Shown here: one piece after another, positions 19,156 to 28,415 of the stretch
Position numbering within the stretch: the first letter of the stretch is position 1
How the letters are laid out: each line of letters starts with the position of its first letter
From: Flavobacteriales bacterium
Lineage (GTDB): Bacteria; Bacteroidota; Bacteroidia; Flavobacteriales_F; PHOS-HE28
Assembly: GCA_016717225.1 (NCBI GenBank)
Contig: JADKGB010000013.1
Location: forward strand, 45,378 to 109,377
Direction: 5' to 3'
DNA length: 64,000 bases
Program-made: the position numbers and the translations under genes
Notes under the pieces: generated by a model
Told to the model about the DNA's origin: nothing
What the model saw: the letters and a program-made list of their open reading frames with translations, nothing else
The model's database searches: none

Positions 19156-19169
19156 GGGGGGGGGGGGGG
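19156..19169. repeat. 14-base G homopolymer
   Basis: Fourteen consecutive G on the plus strand at the edge of the 21-bp array. The exact length is likely uncertain in any sequencing read. Confidence 0.8.
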
Positions 19170-19418
19170 AACCCCGCCTGGGAAGTGTTCGTGGGCAAAG
19201 CCGGGCAACTCCAAGTCATGAGCGGACCGCACTTCCCGAACCATGCCATGCTTTTTACGAGCCCGGCGGAGACGCTGGAGGAGGCAGGGCGCACCGCACG
19301 CCATCGTGGCGCGTTCCGGCCGCCGAAGAACGTCCGGCGGGCAGACCTGCTTCGTTGCGCTCAGCGGCTCGAAGAGGCGCGCGACACGGAACTCACGCGA
19401 ACCACTTGACTGCCTTCC

Positions 19419-19697
19419 TTAAGTAAGCTCGGTCGAGGCTTTGAACCGCAAGATTCCAAGCCACGCCGGGGAGCGAACTAACAACCGAGCGCTCGAGCAG
19501 GATGGAGGTTCCTGTACCGTTGCGCGCTTATCAACCGGTTCCTTCCGGAATAGTAGCGATATACGCGGCGCTATGCTAACCAATTGACCACCAGTAGCGA
19601 GAACACCTTCGGCCGGCGCCGGGGGGCAATCTGGCTGAATGCGTTCACCAATCGGTGGCTTTGTCGGCAGATTAACTGCAAGAATCTGCTCTTTCAT
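19419..19697 (-). CDS. Possible small protein downstream of ftsK
   Basis: A frame of 92 codons starts 13 bases after the ftsK stop (MKEQILAVNLPTKPPIGERI) and ends LRFKASTELT. It is on the same strand as ftsK, but I recognise no domain, signal peptide or membrane segment. The C-terminal half is rich in Arg and Ser and may be non-coding. A chance frame is about as likely as a gene. Confidence 0.25.
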   Translation of the reverse strand: MKEQILAVNLPTKPPIGERIQPDCPPAPAEGVLATGGQLVSIAPRISLLFRKEPVDKRATVQEPPSCSSARLLVRSPAWLGILRFKASTELT

Positions 19698-19710
19698 CAT
19701 AACGCATTAT

Positions 19711-22347
19711 TCAAAATCCCCCCATCCCAGGCCCCGCCGGCACACCTGCATTGAGGTGCGCATGCAACGCCGCCTCATTCGGGATCAACACCCGCCGCGC
19801 CTTCGAACCTTCAAATCCACCGAGGATACCTGCTGCTTCCAACTGGTCCACGATGCGGCCTGCGCGGTTGTAGCCGAGCTTCAACTTGCGTTGGATCATG
19901 CTCGTAGAACCTTGCTGTGTTTGCACCACGATGCGGGCGGCTTCTTCGAACATGCTGTCGCGGTCGCCGTCGTCCACATCGCCGCCGCCTTCGCCTTCTT
20001 CGGTGGGTACTTCGGGTAGGATGAGCGCATCGGGGTAACCGCGTTGGTTGCCGATGAACTCGGTGATCTTCTCCACTTCCGGTGTGTCCACGAAGGCGCA
20101 CTGGATGCGGATAAGGTCGTTGCCGGTGCTCAGGAGCATGTCGCCACGACCGATCAGCTGGTCGGCGCCGCCGGTGTCCAGAATGGTGCGGCTATCGATC
20201 TTGCTCGTAACGCGGAAGGCGATGCGCGCCGGGAAGTTGGCCTTGATGGTTCCGGTGATGATGTTCACGCTCGGGCGCTGCGTAGCGATGATCAAGTGGA
20301 TGCCGATGGCGCGGGCGAGCTGTGCAAGTCGGGCGATCGGCGTTTCCACTTCGCGGCCAGCGGTCATGATCAGATCGGCGAACTCGTCCACCACCAGAAT
20401 GATGTAGGGGAGGAAGCGGTGGCCGTTCTCCGGGTTCAAGCGGCGGCTGATGAACTTGGCGTTGTACTCCTTGATGTTCCGCACCTGCGCGTTCTTCAGC
20501 AGTTCATAGCGGTCGTCCATCTCGATGCACAAACTGTTCAGCGTGGCCACCACTTTCTTGGTGTCGGTGATGATGGCTTCACCTTCGCCTGGCAGCTTCG
20601 CCAGGAAGTGCCGCTCGATCTTGTTGAAGAGCGTGAGTTCCACCTTCTTTGGGTCCACGAGCACGAACTTGATCTGGCTCGGGTGCTTCTTGTACAGCAG
20701 CGAAACCAGGATCGCGTTCAAACCAACCGACTTGCCCTGACCGGTAGCGCCCGCCATGAGCAAGTGCGGCATCTTGCTGAGGTCGGTAACGAAGGTCTCG
20801 TTGGTGATGGTCTTGCCCAGAACGATGGGCAGGTCCATGGTGGTGTTCTGGAATTTCTCGCTGGCGATCACCGCGCGCATGCCCACGATCTGCGGCTTGC
20901 TGTTCGGTACTTCGATACCGATGGTGCCCTTGCCGGGGATCGGCGCGATGATGCGGATACCGAGCGCGGCGAGGCTCAGGGCGATGTCGTCCTCCAGGTT
21001 CTTGATCTTGCTGATGCGCACACCCGCCTGCGGGATGATCTCGTAAAGCGTAACGGTGGGCCCGATGGTCGCCTTGATCTTGTCGATGCCGATGTTGTAG
21101 TGGGAGAGGGTCTCTACGATGCGGTTCTTGTTCGCTTCGAGTTCCTCTTTCGTAACGGTGAGTTCACCTGTGCCGTGATCGACCAAGAGATCGATCGGTG
21201 GCAGCTCATAGCTCGAGAGATCCAACTTGGGGTCGTACTCGCCGAACTCTTGCAGCTTGGCTTCGATCTGCGCTTCCGTTAGCACTTCGTCTGCCGCAGG
21301 CGCTTGCACGCTCATGCCGCCAACGTTCATGGGAATGGCCGCAATGATCGGATCGATCGGTGCGCTTTCCGCAAGTGGGCTGTCCGTTTCCAATTCCAGT
21401 TCAAGCCCGTCCTCGTTTTCTTCGGATGGCAATTCTTCGTCACCGGAAGGGTCAACTTCAAAGTCCACGGAATTCGAAAGCTCGGTCGTCTCTTCTTCCA
21501 CCGTTTCCTCTACCTCGAACGCAGGCCCTGCTTTGGGTGTGGATGCCAGGATGTTCGCCGCTGCGATGGTTTCGCGCATCGTGTTGGGTGTGCTCCAGCC
21601 TTCTGCATCCTCACTTGTGTTCGAAGTCTGCTCGTCCGCCTCTTCGACAGCATTTTGCTTCCGCTCAAGCAGCGCGGTCAGCCAACCGAACGATGGATTG
21701 AACGTGAATACACCAAAAGCCGCAGCGCTGAAGAGGATCAACGCACCCGCACCAAAACCACCCAGCCAGGAACTCAAGTGCGCATTGATGGTGTAGCCGA
21801 TGCCACCGCCCAGGAACATGTATTCGCTATGCGCGAAGAAGAAGCCCAGCAGCGTGGGCACCCAGAAGAGGGACATCACCGTCCACCGGAAGGTTTTGTT
21901 GCGTGGCAAGAGCCATGTGCCCAGCACCACGCGCAAGCCACCGATAAAACTCCACAGCACCGTGGCGAACGCAGCGATACCGAACCACTTGTAGATGAAC
22001 TGGTGACTTACGAGCGCTCCCAGCTTGCCGAGCCAGTTCTCCACATGCACCGCCGGGCTGAAGATCTCACCCCACGGGCGCGACATCAGGTCCTGATCGA
22101 TGCGCCAGGTGATCAAATAACTGGTGAAAGCGACCAGCAGGTACACCGAAGCGAGTACCAGGAAAAGCCCGCCCACTTTGTGCGCGCGCTCGTCCGCCAG
22201 AAAGGCCTTTACGCGCGACCACTTGCTTTCTGCTGCCGCTTCTTTCTTCTTCCGGGGCTTGCGCTCCTTCGCCGGAGCCGCGTCCTCAAGGTCTTGCACT
22301 TCTGTAGGATCCGCATCGCGGACTTTGTTCTTTTTCTCGCTGGCCAC
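19711..22347 (-). CDS. ftsK: DNA translocase FtsK/SpoIIIE
   Basis: Septal DNA pump that clears and aligns chromosome termini during division. I chose the GTG at 22347 (VASEKKNKVRDADP), giving about 878 residues, because the frame upstream of it reads as non-conserved sequence; the start is still uncertain. The N-terminus is lysine-rich, followed by four TM segments (KVGGLFLVLASVYLLVAF onward). An acidic linker, rich in Glu and Ser, spans roughly residues 240-360. The motor domain has Walker A (GATGQGKSVGLN), Walker B (YIILVVDEFADLIM) and IIATQRPSVNIITG. A C-terminal gamma winged helix (STSMIQRKLKLGYNRAGRIV) binds KOPS-like sequences. The N-terminal part is shorter than in E. coli FtsK and is typical for Bacteroidota. 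Confidence 0.95.
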   Translation of the reverse strand: MASEKKNKVRDADPTEVQDLEDAAPAKERKPRKKKEAAAESKWSRVKAFLADERAHKVGGLFLVLASVYLLVAFTSYLITWRIDQDLMSRPWGEIFSPAVHVENWLGKLGALVSHQFIYKWFGIAAFATVLWSFIGGLRVVLGTWLLPRNKTFRWTVMSLFWVPTLLGFFFAHSEYMFLGGGIGYTINAHLSSWLGGFGAGALILFSAAAFGVFTFNPSFGWLTALLERKQNAVEEADEQTSNTSEDAEGWSTPNTMRETIAAANILASTPKAGPAFEVEETVEEETTELSNSVDFEVDPSGDEELPSEENEDGLELELETDSPLAESAPIDPIIAAIPMNVGGMSVQAPAADEVLTEAQIEAKLQEFGEYDPKLDLSSYELPPIDLLVDHGTGELTVTKEELEANKNRIVETLSHYNIGIDKIKATIGPTVTLYEIIPQAGVRISKIKNLEDDIALSLAALGIRIIAPIPGKGTIGIEVPNSKPQIVGMRAVIASEKFQNTTMDLPIVLGKTITNETFVTDLSKMPHLLMAGATGQGKSVGLNAILVSLLYKKHPSQIKFVLVDPKKVELTLFNKIERHFLAKLPGEGEAIITDTKKVVATLNSLCIEMDDRYELLKNAQVRNIKEYNAKFISRRLNPENGHRFLPYIILVVDEFADLIMTAGREVETPIARLAQLARAIGIHLIIATQRPSVNIITGTIKANFPARIAFRVTSKIDSRTILDTGGADQLIGRGDMLLSTGNDLIRIQCAFVDTPEVEKITEFIGNQRGYPDALILPEVPTEEGEGGGDVDDGDRDSMFEEAARIVVQTQQGSTSMIQRKLKLGYNRAGRIVDQLEAAGILGGFEGSKARRVLIPNEAALHAHLNAGVPAGPGMGGF

Positions 22348-22541
22348 TGTGGTGTGCTTTGATAGCCGCGATCCATGCCAATGGGCTTGGTGCGCTGACC
22401 GAGCGAAACTACCCGGTGCCACAGTGGAGAACGGATGCCGGAACGCGGCTATTATCAACAGGGGATCGTGGCGTGGCTCAAGCGACTACCCAGCCGCTGG
22501 ATATCACCCGGTTCCTCAAGGGAAAGATTTCCCGGTCAAGG

Positions 22542-23255
22542 TCAACTCTGGAACGTGCTCAGCACCTCCTCCAACTCGTGGTGGAGTACCTCTGGAGCAA
22601 CCTTGTCGTACTCCCCCTTGGCCTTGAACTTGATCGGATCCACTGGGCCGGCGGTAACAGATGTGGCGTTCAGTTGCATGCGCATGCCGTACTGTACCAT
22701 TTCATACCGGAGCAGAACGCCCGGTATCTCGCTGTAGGGCCCATACCAATTGGGCGTTTCCATTTCAATGGCGTCAGTGTACCAGAGTTCAGCCTCCGGT
22801 TGATCGATGTTGGCATAAACGGCGATCGCCTTTTTGCAAGGGTAGCCAGCGATGGTGTCCGTGATGTTCGTGAACACAATGGTGAAGGCTTGTGATTCCT
22901 TGTTGAAGGAAACCAGGTCGCGCGGGTGCAGTTCGCTCACGAGCTTTTTGCTCATCACACTCATGTGATAGTTCATCACTTGGTCCTCCGTGTTCACCAT
23001 CATGCTGGTATGGAAAACGCCCATGCCGGCGCTCAGATCGGCCATTTGTTGCCCATCGCCGAAGTACAACAGGGTTTTTTCGGGCAGCATACCCGCCATC
23101 AGGCCGTTCGGGTCATAATCAGGGAAGGTGAGCGCGTATTCGATCACGCCTTCCTTGATCTTCCGATGGAGCAGGGAATTGCCGCAACCATTGATCAATA
23201 GGGGTATAGCGACCACTGCGGGGGCATACCAAAGCTGAATGCGGTAAATGTTCAT
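22542..23255 (-). CDS. GLPGLI-like lipoprotein
   Basis: A secreted lipoprotein of 237 residues. The ATG at 23255 (MNIYRIQLWYAPAVVAIPLL) precedes a lipobox ending LLINGC. The body resembles GLPGLI-family proteins: a typical IKEGVIEYALTF first strand, IAGYPCKKAIAVY, then ELWYTDAI and a YGPYSEIPGVLLRYE segment matching the family signature G-P-x-x-x-[IL]-P-G-[LV]. The function of the family is unknown; some members accompany TonB receptors, but none is adjacent here. It lies upstream of ftsK on the same strand with a 194-base gap that holds nothing recognised. Confidence 0.75.
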   Translation of the reverse strand: MNIYRIQLWYAPAVVAIPLLINGCGNSLLHRKIKEGVIEYALTFPDYDPNGLMAGMLPEKTLLYFGDGQQMADLSAGMGVFHTSMMVNTEDQVMNYHMSVMSKKLVSELHPRDLVSFNKESQAFTIVFTNITDTIAGYPCKKAIAVYANIDQPEAELWYTDAIEMETPNWYGPYSEIPGVLLRYEMVQYGMRMQLNATSVTAGPVDPIKFKAKGEYDKVAPEVLHHELEEVLSTFQS

Positions 23256-23388
23256 GTTGCGGTTCGTCAAGTGAAGGTGGCCGCTGATACGGAAAAGGGT
23301 AGCTGTTCGTTTCGAGTGATCAATTCGCTCGGTATCTCTGTTCAACCTTCGGCGTGATCTTTGGTCTCACCGGAACGATCCCGAAACC

Positions 23389-24786
23389 ATGTCTTCTACT
23401 TCCCCTCGGTTGGCGCAACATCTTTTTTGGCGTGCAGGTATGGGGCTTACCCCAGCCGAACTCACCGCCCGCTCGAAGAAGGAGTATGGCGAACTGATCG
23501 AGGAGCTTTTCAGCACGGCCAAGGATTTCGTTCCGGTGCGCACCGAGCATGCCGTAGCCACCGAGGACGGGTACAAAGGCATGAAGAGCACGGAACAATT
23601 CAAGTTCCGCAAGGCCAGCAGGGACGCGAACTACCGCTTGAACGCACTTTGGCGCCAGCGCATGATCACCACCGAGGGATGCCTGCGCGAAAAGATGGCG
23701 CTCTTCTGGCACGGCCACTTCGCTGCTTGGAGCCACTGGAGCACCAGCACCGAGCAATACCTGAACACGCTTCGTAAGCACGCCTTGGGCAATTTTGGAA
23801 CGATGCTGAAGGCGATCAGTCGTTCGGCCGAAATGCTCGAATTCCTCAACAACCAGCGCAACAAGAAGGACGCGCCCAATGAGAATTTCGCCCGGGAACT
23901 GATGGAACTGTTCACGCTGGGAAGAGGGCACTACACGGAACAGGACATTCATGAAGCGGCACGCGCTTTCACGGGCTGGGCGTTCAAATTGGAATCCGCG
24001 GAATTCATTTTCCGCGAGAAACAGCACGATTTCGGGGAGAAGACCTTCCGTGGCAAGACCGGCAATTTTGATGGCGATGACATTCTCGACCAGTTGCTCG
24101 CGGATAAACAAACCGCGCGTTTCATCTCGAACAGGATCTACCAATGGTTCGTGAACGCTGGCACTCCGAACGAAGCCTTTGTTTCGTCCATGGCTGATCG
24201 GTTCTTCGGAAGCGGTTACGACATCGCGGACCTTATGCGTTTCGTTTTTGCCAGCGAGGTGTTCAAGAGCAGTTTGGGTGCGCGCATCAAATCTCCCGTG
24301 GAACTGATCTGTGGGCTGGACAAGAACTTCCGCATCCGTTTCGAGCTGGAAGAGAATGCTCTTTTCGTACAGCGCATGTTAGGCCAGGAGTTGTTGTACC
24401 CGCCCAGCGTAGCCGGTTGGAAAGAAGGCACCGGCTGGATCGACAGCAACTCGCTCATGCTACGCTTGAAGTTGCCTGCGGCTTTGCTCAACCAAGGCTC
24501 GCTCGATTGGGACGCTCCCGCGAGCAGCCCGCAGGAGAATGATATGATGATGTCCATGACCGGCGGCGACGCCCCCATGCGCGATGGCAAAGGCCGCGTG
24601 TTCCGCACCCTGCCCGATAAAGCGGCTTTTCTCGCCCAGTTGGATCCGCACATCACGAACGATGCATTGTTCAGCATGCTGCTGCAAGTGGATCCGAGCG
24701 ATGCCCTGCGTGCCAACGTTTCGCAAGGTGATCTGATGGAACGCGTGCTCGAGATCCTTTCTTCACCCGAATACCAACTCTGCTGA
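23389..24786 (+). CDS. DUF1800 domain protein
   Basis: A protein of 465 residues. It shows the DUF1800 course: RLAQHLFWRAGMGLTPAEL at the start, LREKMALFWHGHFA near residue 105, NENFARELMELFTLG near residue 165, YTEQDIHEAARAFTGW next, and ELLYPPSVAGWKEGTGWID near the C-terminus. No signal peptide is evident at the chosen ATG. The gene overlaps the DUF1501 gene by one base (TGATG). DUF1800 and DUF1501 genes are almost always paired and are thought to act together in the periplasm, but the biochemical role is not established. Confidence 0.93.
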   Translation: MSSTSPRLAQHLFWRAGMGLTPAELTARSKKEYGELIEELFSTAKDFVPVRTEHAVATEDGYKGMKSTEQFKFRKASRDANYRLNALWRQRMITTEGCLREKMALFWHGHFAAWSHWSTSTEQYLNTLRKHALGNFGTMLKAISRSAEMLEFLNNQRNKKDAPNENFARELMELFTLGRGHYTEQDIHEAARAFTGWAFKLESAEFIFREKQHDFGEKTFRGKTGNFDGDDILDQLLADKQTARFISNRIYQWFVNAGTPNEAFVSSMADRFFGSGYDIADLMRFVFASEVFKSSLGARIKSPVELICGLDKNFRIRFELEENALFVQRMLGQELLYPPSVAGWKEGTGWIDSNSLMLRLKLPAALLNQGSLDWDAPASSPQENDMMMSMTGGDAPMRDGKGRVFRTLPDKAAFLAQLDPHITNDALFSMLLQVDPSDALRANVSQGDLMERVLEILSSPEYQLC

Positions 24787-25967
24787 TGAAGCGCCGCGAT
24801 TTCCTTCGAAGTACAGGGCTTGTCAGCGCCTCACTGATGATGCCCCGCTTTCTGCAAGGCATGGCACCCGTAAAGAGCCAGAACGGACGGAAGTTGGTGG
24901 TGGTCCAGCTTTCCGGTGGCAATGATGGCTTGAATACCGTGGTGCCTTTTCGGAACGATATCTACTACGCACTCCGCCCTCAATTGGCGTTGGCCCGGGA
25001 TAAGGTTCTGGGTTTATCGGACGAGCTTGGGTTGAATCCGGGGATGGCCGCAATTCAAGCGATCCACGAGGCGGGTGAGCTCACGATCCTAAATGGTGTC
25101 GGGTACCCCCAACCGGACAGGTCCCACTTCCGCAGTATGGATATCTGGCATACGGCCAGTGCAAGCGATGAGTATTTGCAGACCGGATGGTTGGGCCGCT
25201 ATATGGATGCAACGGAAGCAAAAGCGCATGACGTGATCGAATTCGGCGGAACGCTTTCCCTTGCCAACAAAGGCGCGCAGATGAAAGCTCTGGCATTGAA
25301 CGAGCCAGCGCGCTTCTATGCGAGTACGCGCGAACCATTTTTCGCCAAGCTCGCCCAGGTACAGCATCGGGAGCAGCACCAACAACTCGGCTATTTGTAT
25401 CGTACCATGACCGAGACCTATCAAAGTGCGGGCTACATCCAAGAGCATCTGCGTCCTCGTTCAACCGAGGTGATCTTTCCGAAAAGCGATCTGGCCAAGC
25501 AGCTGCGCAATGTGAGCGCGTTCATTCAAAGCGGTATGGAAACGAGTGTTTACTATACCAGTTTCGACGGGTTCGATACGCATGTGAACCAACTGGGGCG
25601 GCAGCAGAAGAACCTCACGCAGCTGTCCGAGGCCATCGGCGCATTTTGGAACGATCTGAAAGCCGCTGGCAAACAAGAGGACGTGTTGATCATGGTCTTC
25701 AGCGAGTTCGGCCGTCGAGTAAAGCAGAACGCCAGCAACGGAACGGACCACGGCACCGCGAGCAACCTCTTCCTGATCGGTTCCAGCCTGAAAAAGCCCG
25801 GCTTTTTCAACGCGATGCCCTCGTTGAGCGACCTCGATGAGAACGGCGACCTGAAGTTCGCGGTGGATTTCCGCTCGATCTATTCCACCCTGCTGGAGGG
25901 GTGGTTGGGGCTGGCACCAGCCGCTGTTGGATTGGGGTCCTTCAGGTCGTTGCCACTCTTATCCTAA
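24786..25967 (+). CDS. DUF1501 (sulfatase-fold) protein with Tat-like signal
   Basis: A protein of 393 residues beginning MKRRDFLRSTGLVSASLMM, a twin-arginine signal with RRDFL. Family motifs are visible: LVVVQLSGGNDGLNTVVPF, NGVGYPQPDRSHFRSMDIWH, YYTSFDGFDTHVNQ, VLIMVFSEFGRRVKQNASNGTDHGTAS. The GGNDG, DTH and DHG groups resemble the metal-binding residues of the alkaline-phosphatase/sulfatase superfamily. It forms an operon with the DUF1800 gene. It is probably periplasmic; no substrate is known. The stop overlaps the convergent downstream gene by four bases. Confidence 0.93.
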   Translation: MKRRDFLRSTGLVSASLMMPRFLQGMAPVKSQNGRKLVVVQLSGGNDGLNTVVPFRNDIYYALRPQLALARDKVLGLSDELGLNPGMAAIQAIHEAGELTILNGVGYPQPDRSHFRSMDIWHTASASDEYLQTGWLGRYMDATEAKAHDVIEFGGTLSLANKGAQMKALALNEPARFYASTREPFFAKLAQVQHREQHQQLGYLYRTMTETYQSAGYIQEHLRPRSTEVIFPKSDLAKQLRNVSAFIQSGMETSVYYTSFDGFDTHVNQLGRQQKNLTQLSEAIGAFWNDLKAAGKQEDVLIMVFSEFGRRVKQNASNGTDHGTASNLFLIGSSLKKPGFFNAMPSLSDLDENGDLKFAVDFRSIYSTLLEGWLGLAPAAVGLGSFRSLPLLS

Positions 25968-26470
25968 AACTCCTTGAAAAAGTCATAGGCCACATGCAAA
26001 AGGAGCATTAACAGGTAGGTGAAGATGACCATCAGGAAAAGCTCCCGCAGTTCTGTTCCGCTGAGTCCATTGTCCCTGTGATCGATCCACGTGCGCGAAG
26101 ACTTGAATCGCTTGTAGTTCCCTGTTTGATCAATAGGTCGAACGGTATTCCAAAAACCGGCACCGGGGTATTCAACGTCGCCCTTGGTGATCCGATCAGG
26201 TTGAAGTGGAAGCGGCATTTCCGGGCTCTCCTCGTCCATGATCCATGTGCGCGGAAGGCCCGGTATCGTGTGAGAAATGCTCCTCAACTTGATCGGGGCA
26301 TGCGCAGACTGTTCGATCTCGACGAACGAAACATCTTCGATCGTACTGCCCACTTCGGCGGTATTTGTATACGGATCGGTGATCATGATCGTCGGCTTCG
26401 ACGTGCAAGTTGCTGATCCCGCAGGATCTTTCCAACAGTTTTCTTCAAGAAAGAAGACCGGTGCGATCAT
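25964..26470 (-). CDS. Hypothetical protein with C-terminal membrane anchor
   Basis: A 168-residue frame of unknown family. It begins MIAPVFFLEENCWKDPAGSA and lacks a signal peptide. The middle is polar with prolines. The C-terminus has one strong TM segment (ELFLMVIFTYLLMLLLHVAYDF), suggesting a tail-anchored inner-membrane protein. It follows the M23 peptidase gene on the same strand by 30 bases, so the two may be co-transcribed, and it overlaps the DUF1501 stop. I recognise no homologue. Confidence 0.55.
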   Translation of the reverse strand: MIAPVFFLEENCWKDPAGSATCTSKPTIMITDPYTNTAEVGSTIEDVSFVEIEQSAHAPIKLRSISHTIPGLPRTWIMDEESPEMPLPLQPDRITKGDVEYPGAGFWNTVRPIDQTGNYKRFKSSRTWIDHRDNGLSGTELRELFLMVIFTYLLMLLLHVAYDFFKEF

Positions 26471-26500
26471 GAAGGACCACTGCGGGCGCAGTGATCCTGG

Positions 26501-28235
26501 TCAGTGCAAAAATTCCGCCTTGAGCGTGGTCGTGTTCCCACGTTCATCGCTCACCACCAATTCCAACTGATGGTTGCCTTTGCCACTGCTGTGCTTATCG
26601 AACGTATGGATCAGTTGTTTCCTCTTTTGGTCGAATTCGAAAAGGATCCACTCGCCATCCAACCGACCCACGTATTTGTCGATCCCGCTCAGGTTATCGG
26701 TAACTTGTATTCGAAGGCTGTCCCGGCCTGTCATCACTGGAACAAGGTCGAACGCTGTCACCTTGGGTGGAATGGTGTCGATCATCACGCTGTAATCCCC
26801 GAAGCCTCGAACTTTGGCCGTTACCCAGCCGTCGGTATATACCCCGCCAACAGGGGAGGGCTGACCCTTTTCATCGAACTTCACTACAAGAAGTTTGCTT
26901 TCCCGGCCCTTGGAGGCCACAGCATCCACCTTTATGGCAAGCTGTCCAGCTATGTGCAATGGTGTCAATTTATCGTGCAGTGCAAGGGTAGGAGCGAACG
27001 GTTCTTTTGAAGGCCCGCTCTTCCAGCTGATGCGCTCGTTGGCGTATAGTGAATTCGCTGGTAAGACAAAGCGGAATTCAGGGGTGTTGATGCTGTTCTC
27101 TGTGTTGTATGTAAACAACTGACCTGCCTCCAATGACTTCGGCCATTGTGCAGCTTCCTGACTTGTTGCGCCTAAAAGGGTGAACGGAAATACGCTCCTG
27201 TTGCCGTTCGCATCAATGGCCTCGACGAGGATCTTGTAAGCTTTGCCCGGGAGGAGCGTCATCCGTCCCTGGGCGGTTTCGTTGCCGTAAAGCTCCAACT
27301 TGTTGTTCGGCAGCTTGTAGCAGCGGTTGTAATTCATGTCGTTCCCCTTGAACAATCCGTAGTCCATGAACGCGTTGGCGTAGCGCTGCAGATCGAAATT
27401 GATCTCGTCCAGATCCGCGCTGAACGTGGCTACCCCGTCCACGCTCACCTTCAAACCGCGTATACCGCAGGTGCTTCCACTGTTGCTGTATCGGTCGATC
27501 ACATTCACCGAGAGACCAACCGTTCCAAAGGCCATTGGCGTTAGGTCGCCCTTGATCGTATACGCACCATCCTTGCCTGCGAGCACGTATCCGCGGGCTT
27601 TAGCGGGGTACGGTTGTGCCCGGGAGCTGCTGTCCAGTGGGTCTATTCGCAGGCCAAAAAAGCTCGGGGAACGCTGTCGGGAATGTCCATGCCAAAACGC
27701 TCCGGATCCAGCGCATGCTGGTCGTTGGTTCGCCGCACTTCAAAGTGCAAGTGGGGCCGCCGCTGCCACCTGTATTCCCGCTATTGGCCACAACCTGACC
27801 TTTCTTCACCGCTAGTTCTCCTGGAGAGAAGGTCAGATCCACTTCGAAGGCCTTCGCTTTGTATTGCCCGTCGAGCGCAGCTCCTGCGATGGTGCCGGAA
27901 TAGTTCCTGAGATGACCGTACACCGTGGTGTACCCGTTGGGATGGTCTATGTACAGGGCCTTCCCATAGCCCCACGGACTCACCTTTATCCGGCTCACCC
28001 AACCGTCGCCAGCAGCCTTCACCGGGATCCCTTCTTTACTCTCCGTCCGCATATCCAACCCGCTATGGAAGTGATCGTTCCGGAGCTCCATGAAGTTGCC
28101 GGAAAGCGAGATCGGTATGTCCATGGGCGGGGAAAACCGTGGCAGGACAGGGGCGAATTGACCACTTGATACAACGGTTATCAATGAGCTGAATATCAGT
28201 AAATTGATCTTCGTCAATTCAATTCGATCGGTCAT
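26501..28235 (-). CDS. M23 (LytM/lysostaphin) metallopeptidase with C-terminal beta-sandwich region (two frameshifts)
   Basis: A secreted murein endopeptidase-like protein of about 577 residues. The ATG at 28235 gives a signal peptide (INLLIFSSLITVVSSGQ). The LytM domain spans roughly residues 30-190: FHSGLDMRT supplies the first zinc His and Asp, YTTVYGHL the next His, and after frame correction GGPHLHFEV supplies the H-x-H. Two single-base shifts near 27752 and 27660 hide this; the corrected text continues RRTNDQHALDPERFG and FFGLRIDPLDSSSRA. The long C-terminus contains Ig-like strands (IPPKVTAFDLVPV, NLSGIDKYVGRLDGEWI). In Bacteroidota this architecture is common for periplasmic peptidoglycan remodelling enzymes. 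Confidence 0.87.
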
Positions 28236-28374
28236 TGTTCTTCTCCTTCGTTTGCCGCTCATGTGCGAGTGGTGCAATCTATCCGCGGCCGTCTCTGCCG
28301 TTCCGTTAAGTGCAGCGGCTTCTGTCAACATGAACGGGTTCATACAAAGACCGTACGCAGTTCACCCCTCATCT

Positions 28375-28382
28375 TATCTTTG
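28375..28382 (+). promoter_or_regulatory. Perfect -7 box TATCTTTG for the zapA operon
   Basis: TATCTTTG matches the Bacteroidota consensus TAnnTTTG exactly and lies 33 bases before the first ATG of the coiled-coil/zapA/rny cluster. No convincing -33 TTG element is visible. Confidence 0.5.
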
Positions 28383-28415
28383 GCACGGACCCTTACGGTC
28401 TTCAATTCCAAGAAC

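Larger units (their letters stand above)
18907..19169 (-). repeat. Degenerate 21-bp tandem array headed by TGTACA
   Basis: TGTACA occurs at 18907, 18949, 18991, 19033, 19096 and 19130, with TGTACG at 19151. The first four spacings are 42, 42, 42 and 63, all multiples of 21; the later ones are 34 and 21, implying indels. On the minus strand one frame reads LYKTVRH-WNATEPQ-VYRAERT-FTDRVPG-LYNSDPW, a seven-residue period starting with [LV]-Y-[KRN]. The period continues past the stop at 18923. This is either a decayed repeat protein or a DNA-level array. Confidence 0.7.
18845..19418. other. Gene-poor patch with 21-bp array and G-tract
   Basis: No confident gene is visible. The patch holds the 21-bp tandem array (18907-19169), a 14-G tract and, from 19170 to 19418, sequence whose frames on both strands show no recognisable domain. 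Confidence 0.5.

Noticed and set aside
18907..19169. CRISPR array
   Set aside because: The 21-bp units are degenerate, with no conserved 25-40-bp direct repeat separated by unique spacers, and no cas gene is in the window.
19430..19700. A second tRNA or small RNA near ftsK
   Set aside because: No TTCGAnnC-type T-arm or cloverleaf could be found on either strand.
20044..21282. A 412-codon open frame on the plus strand
   Set aside because: Antisense to the conserved motor domain of ftsK and without any recognisable domain.
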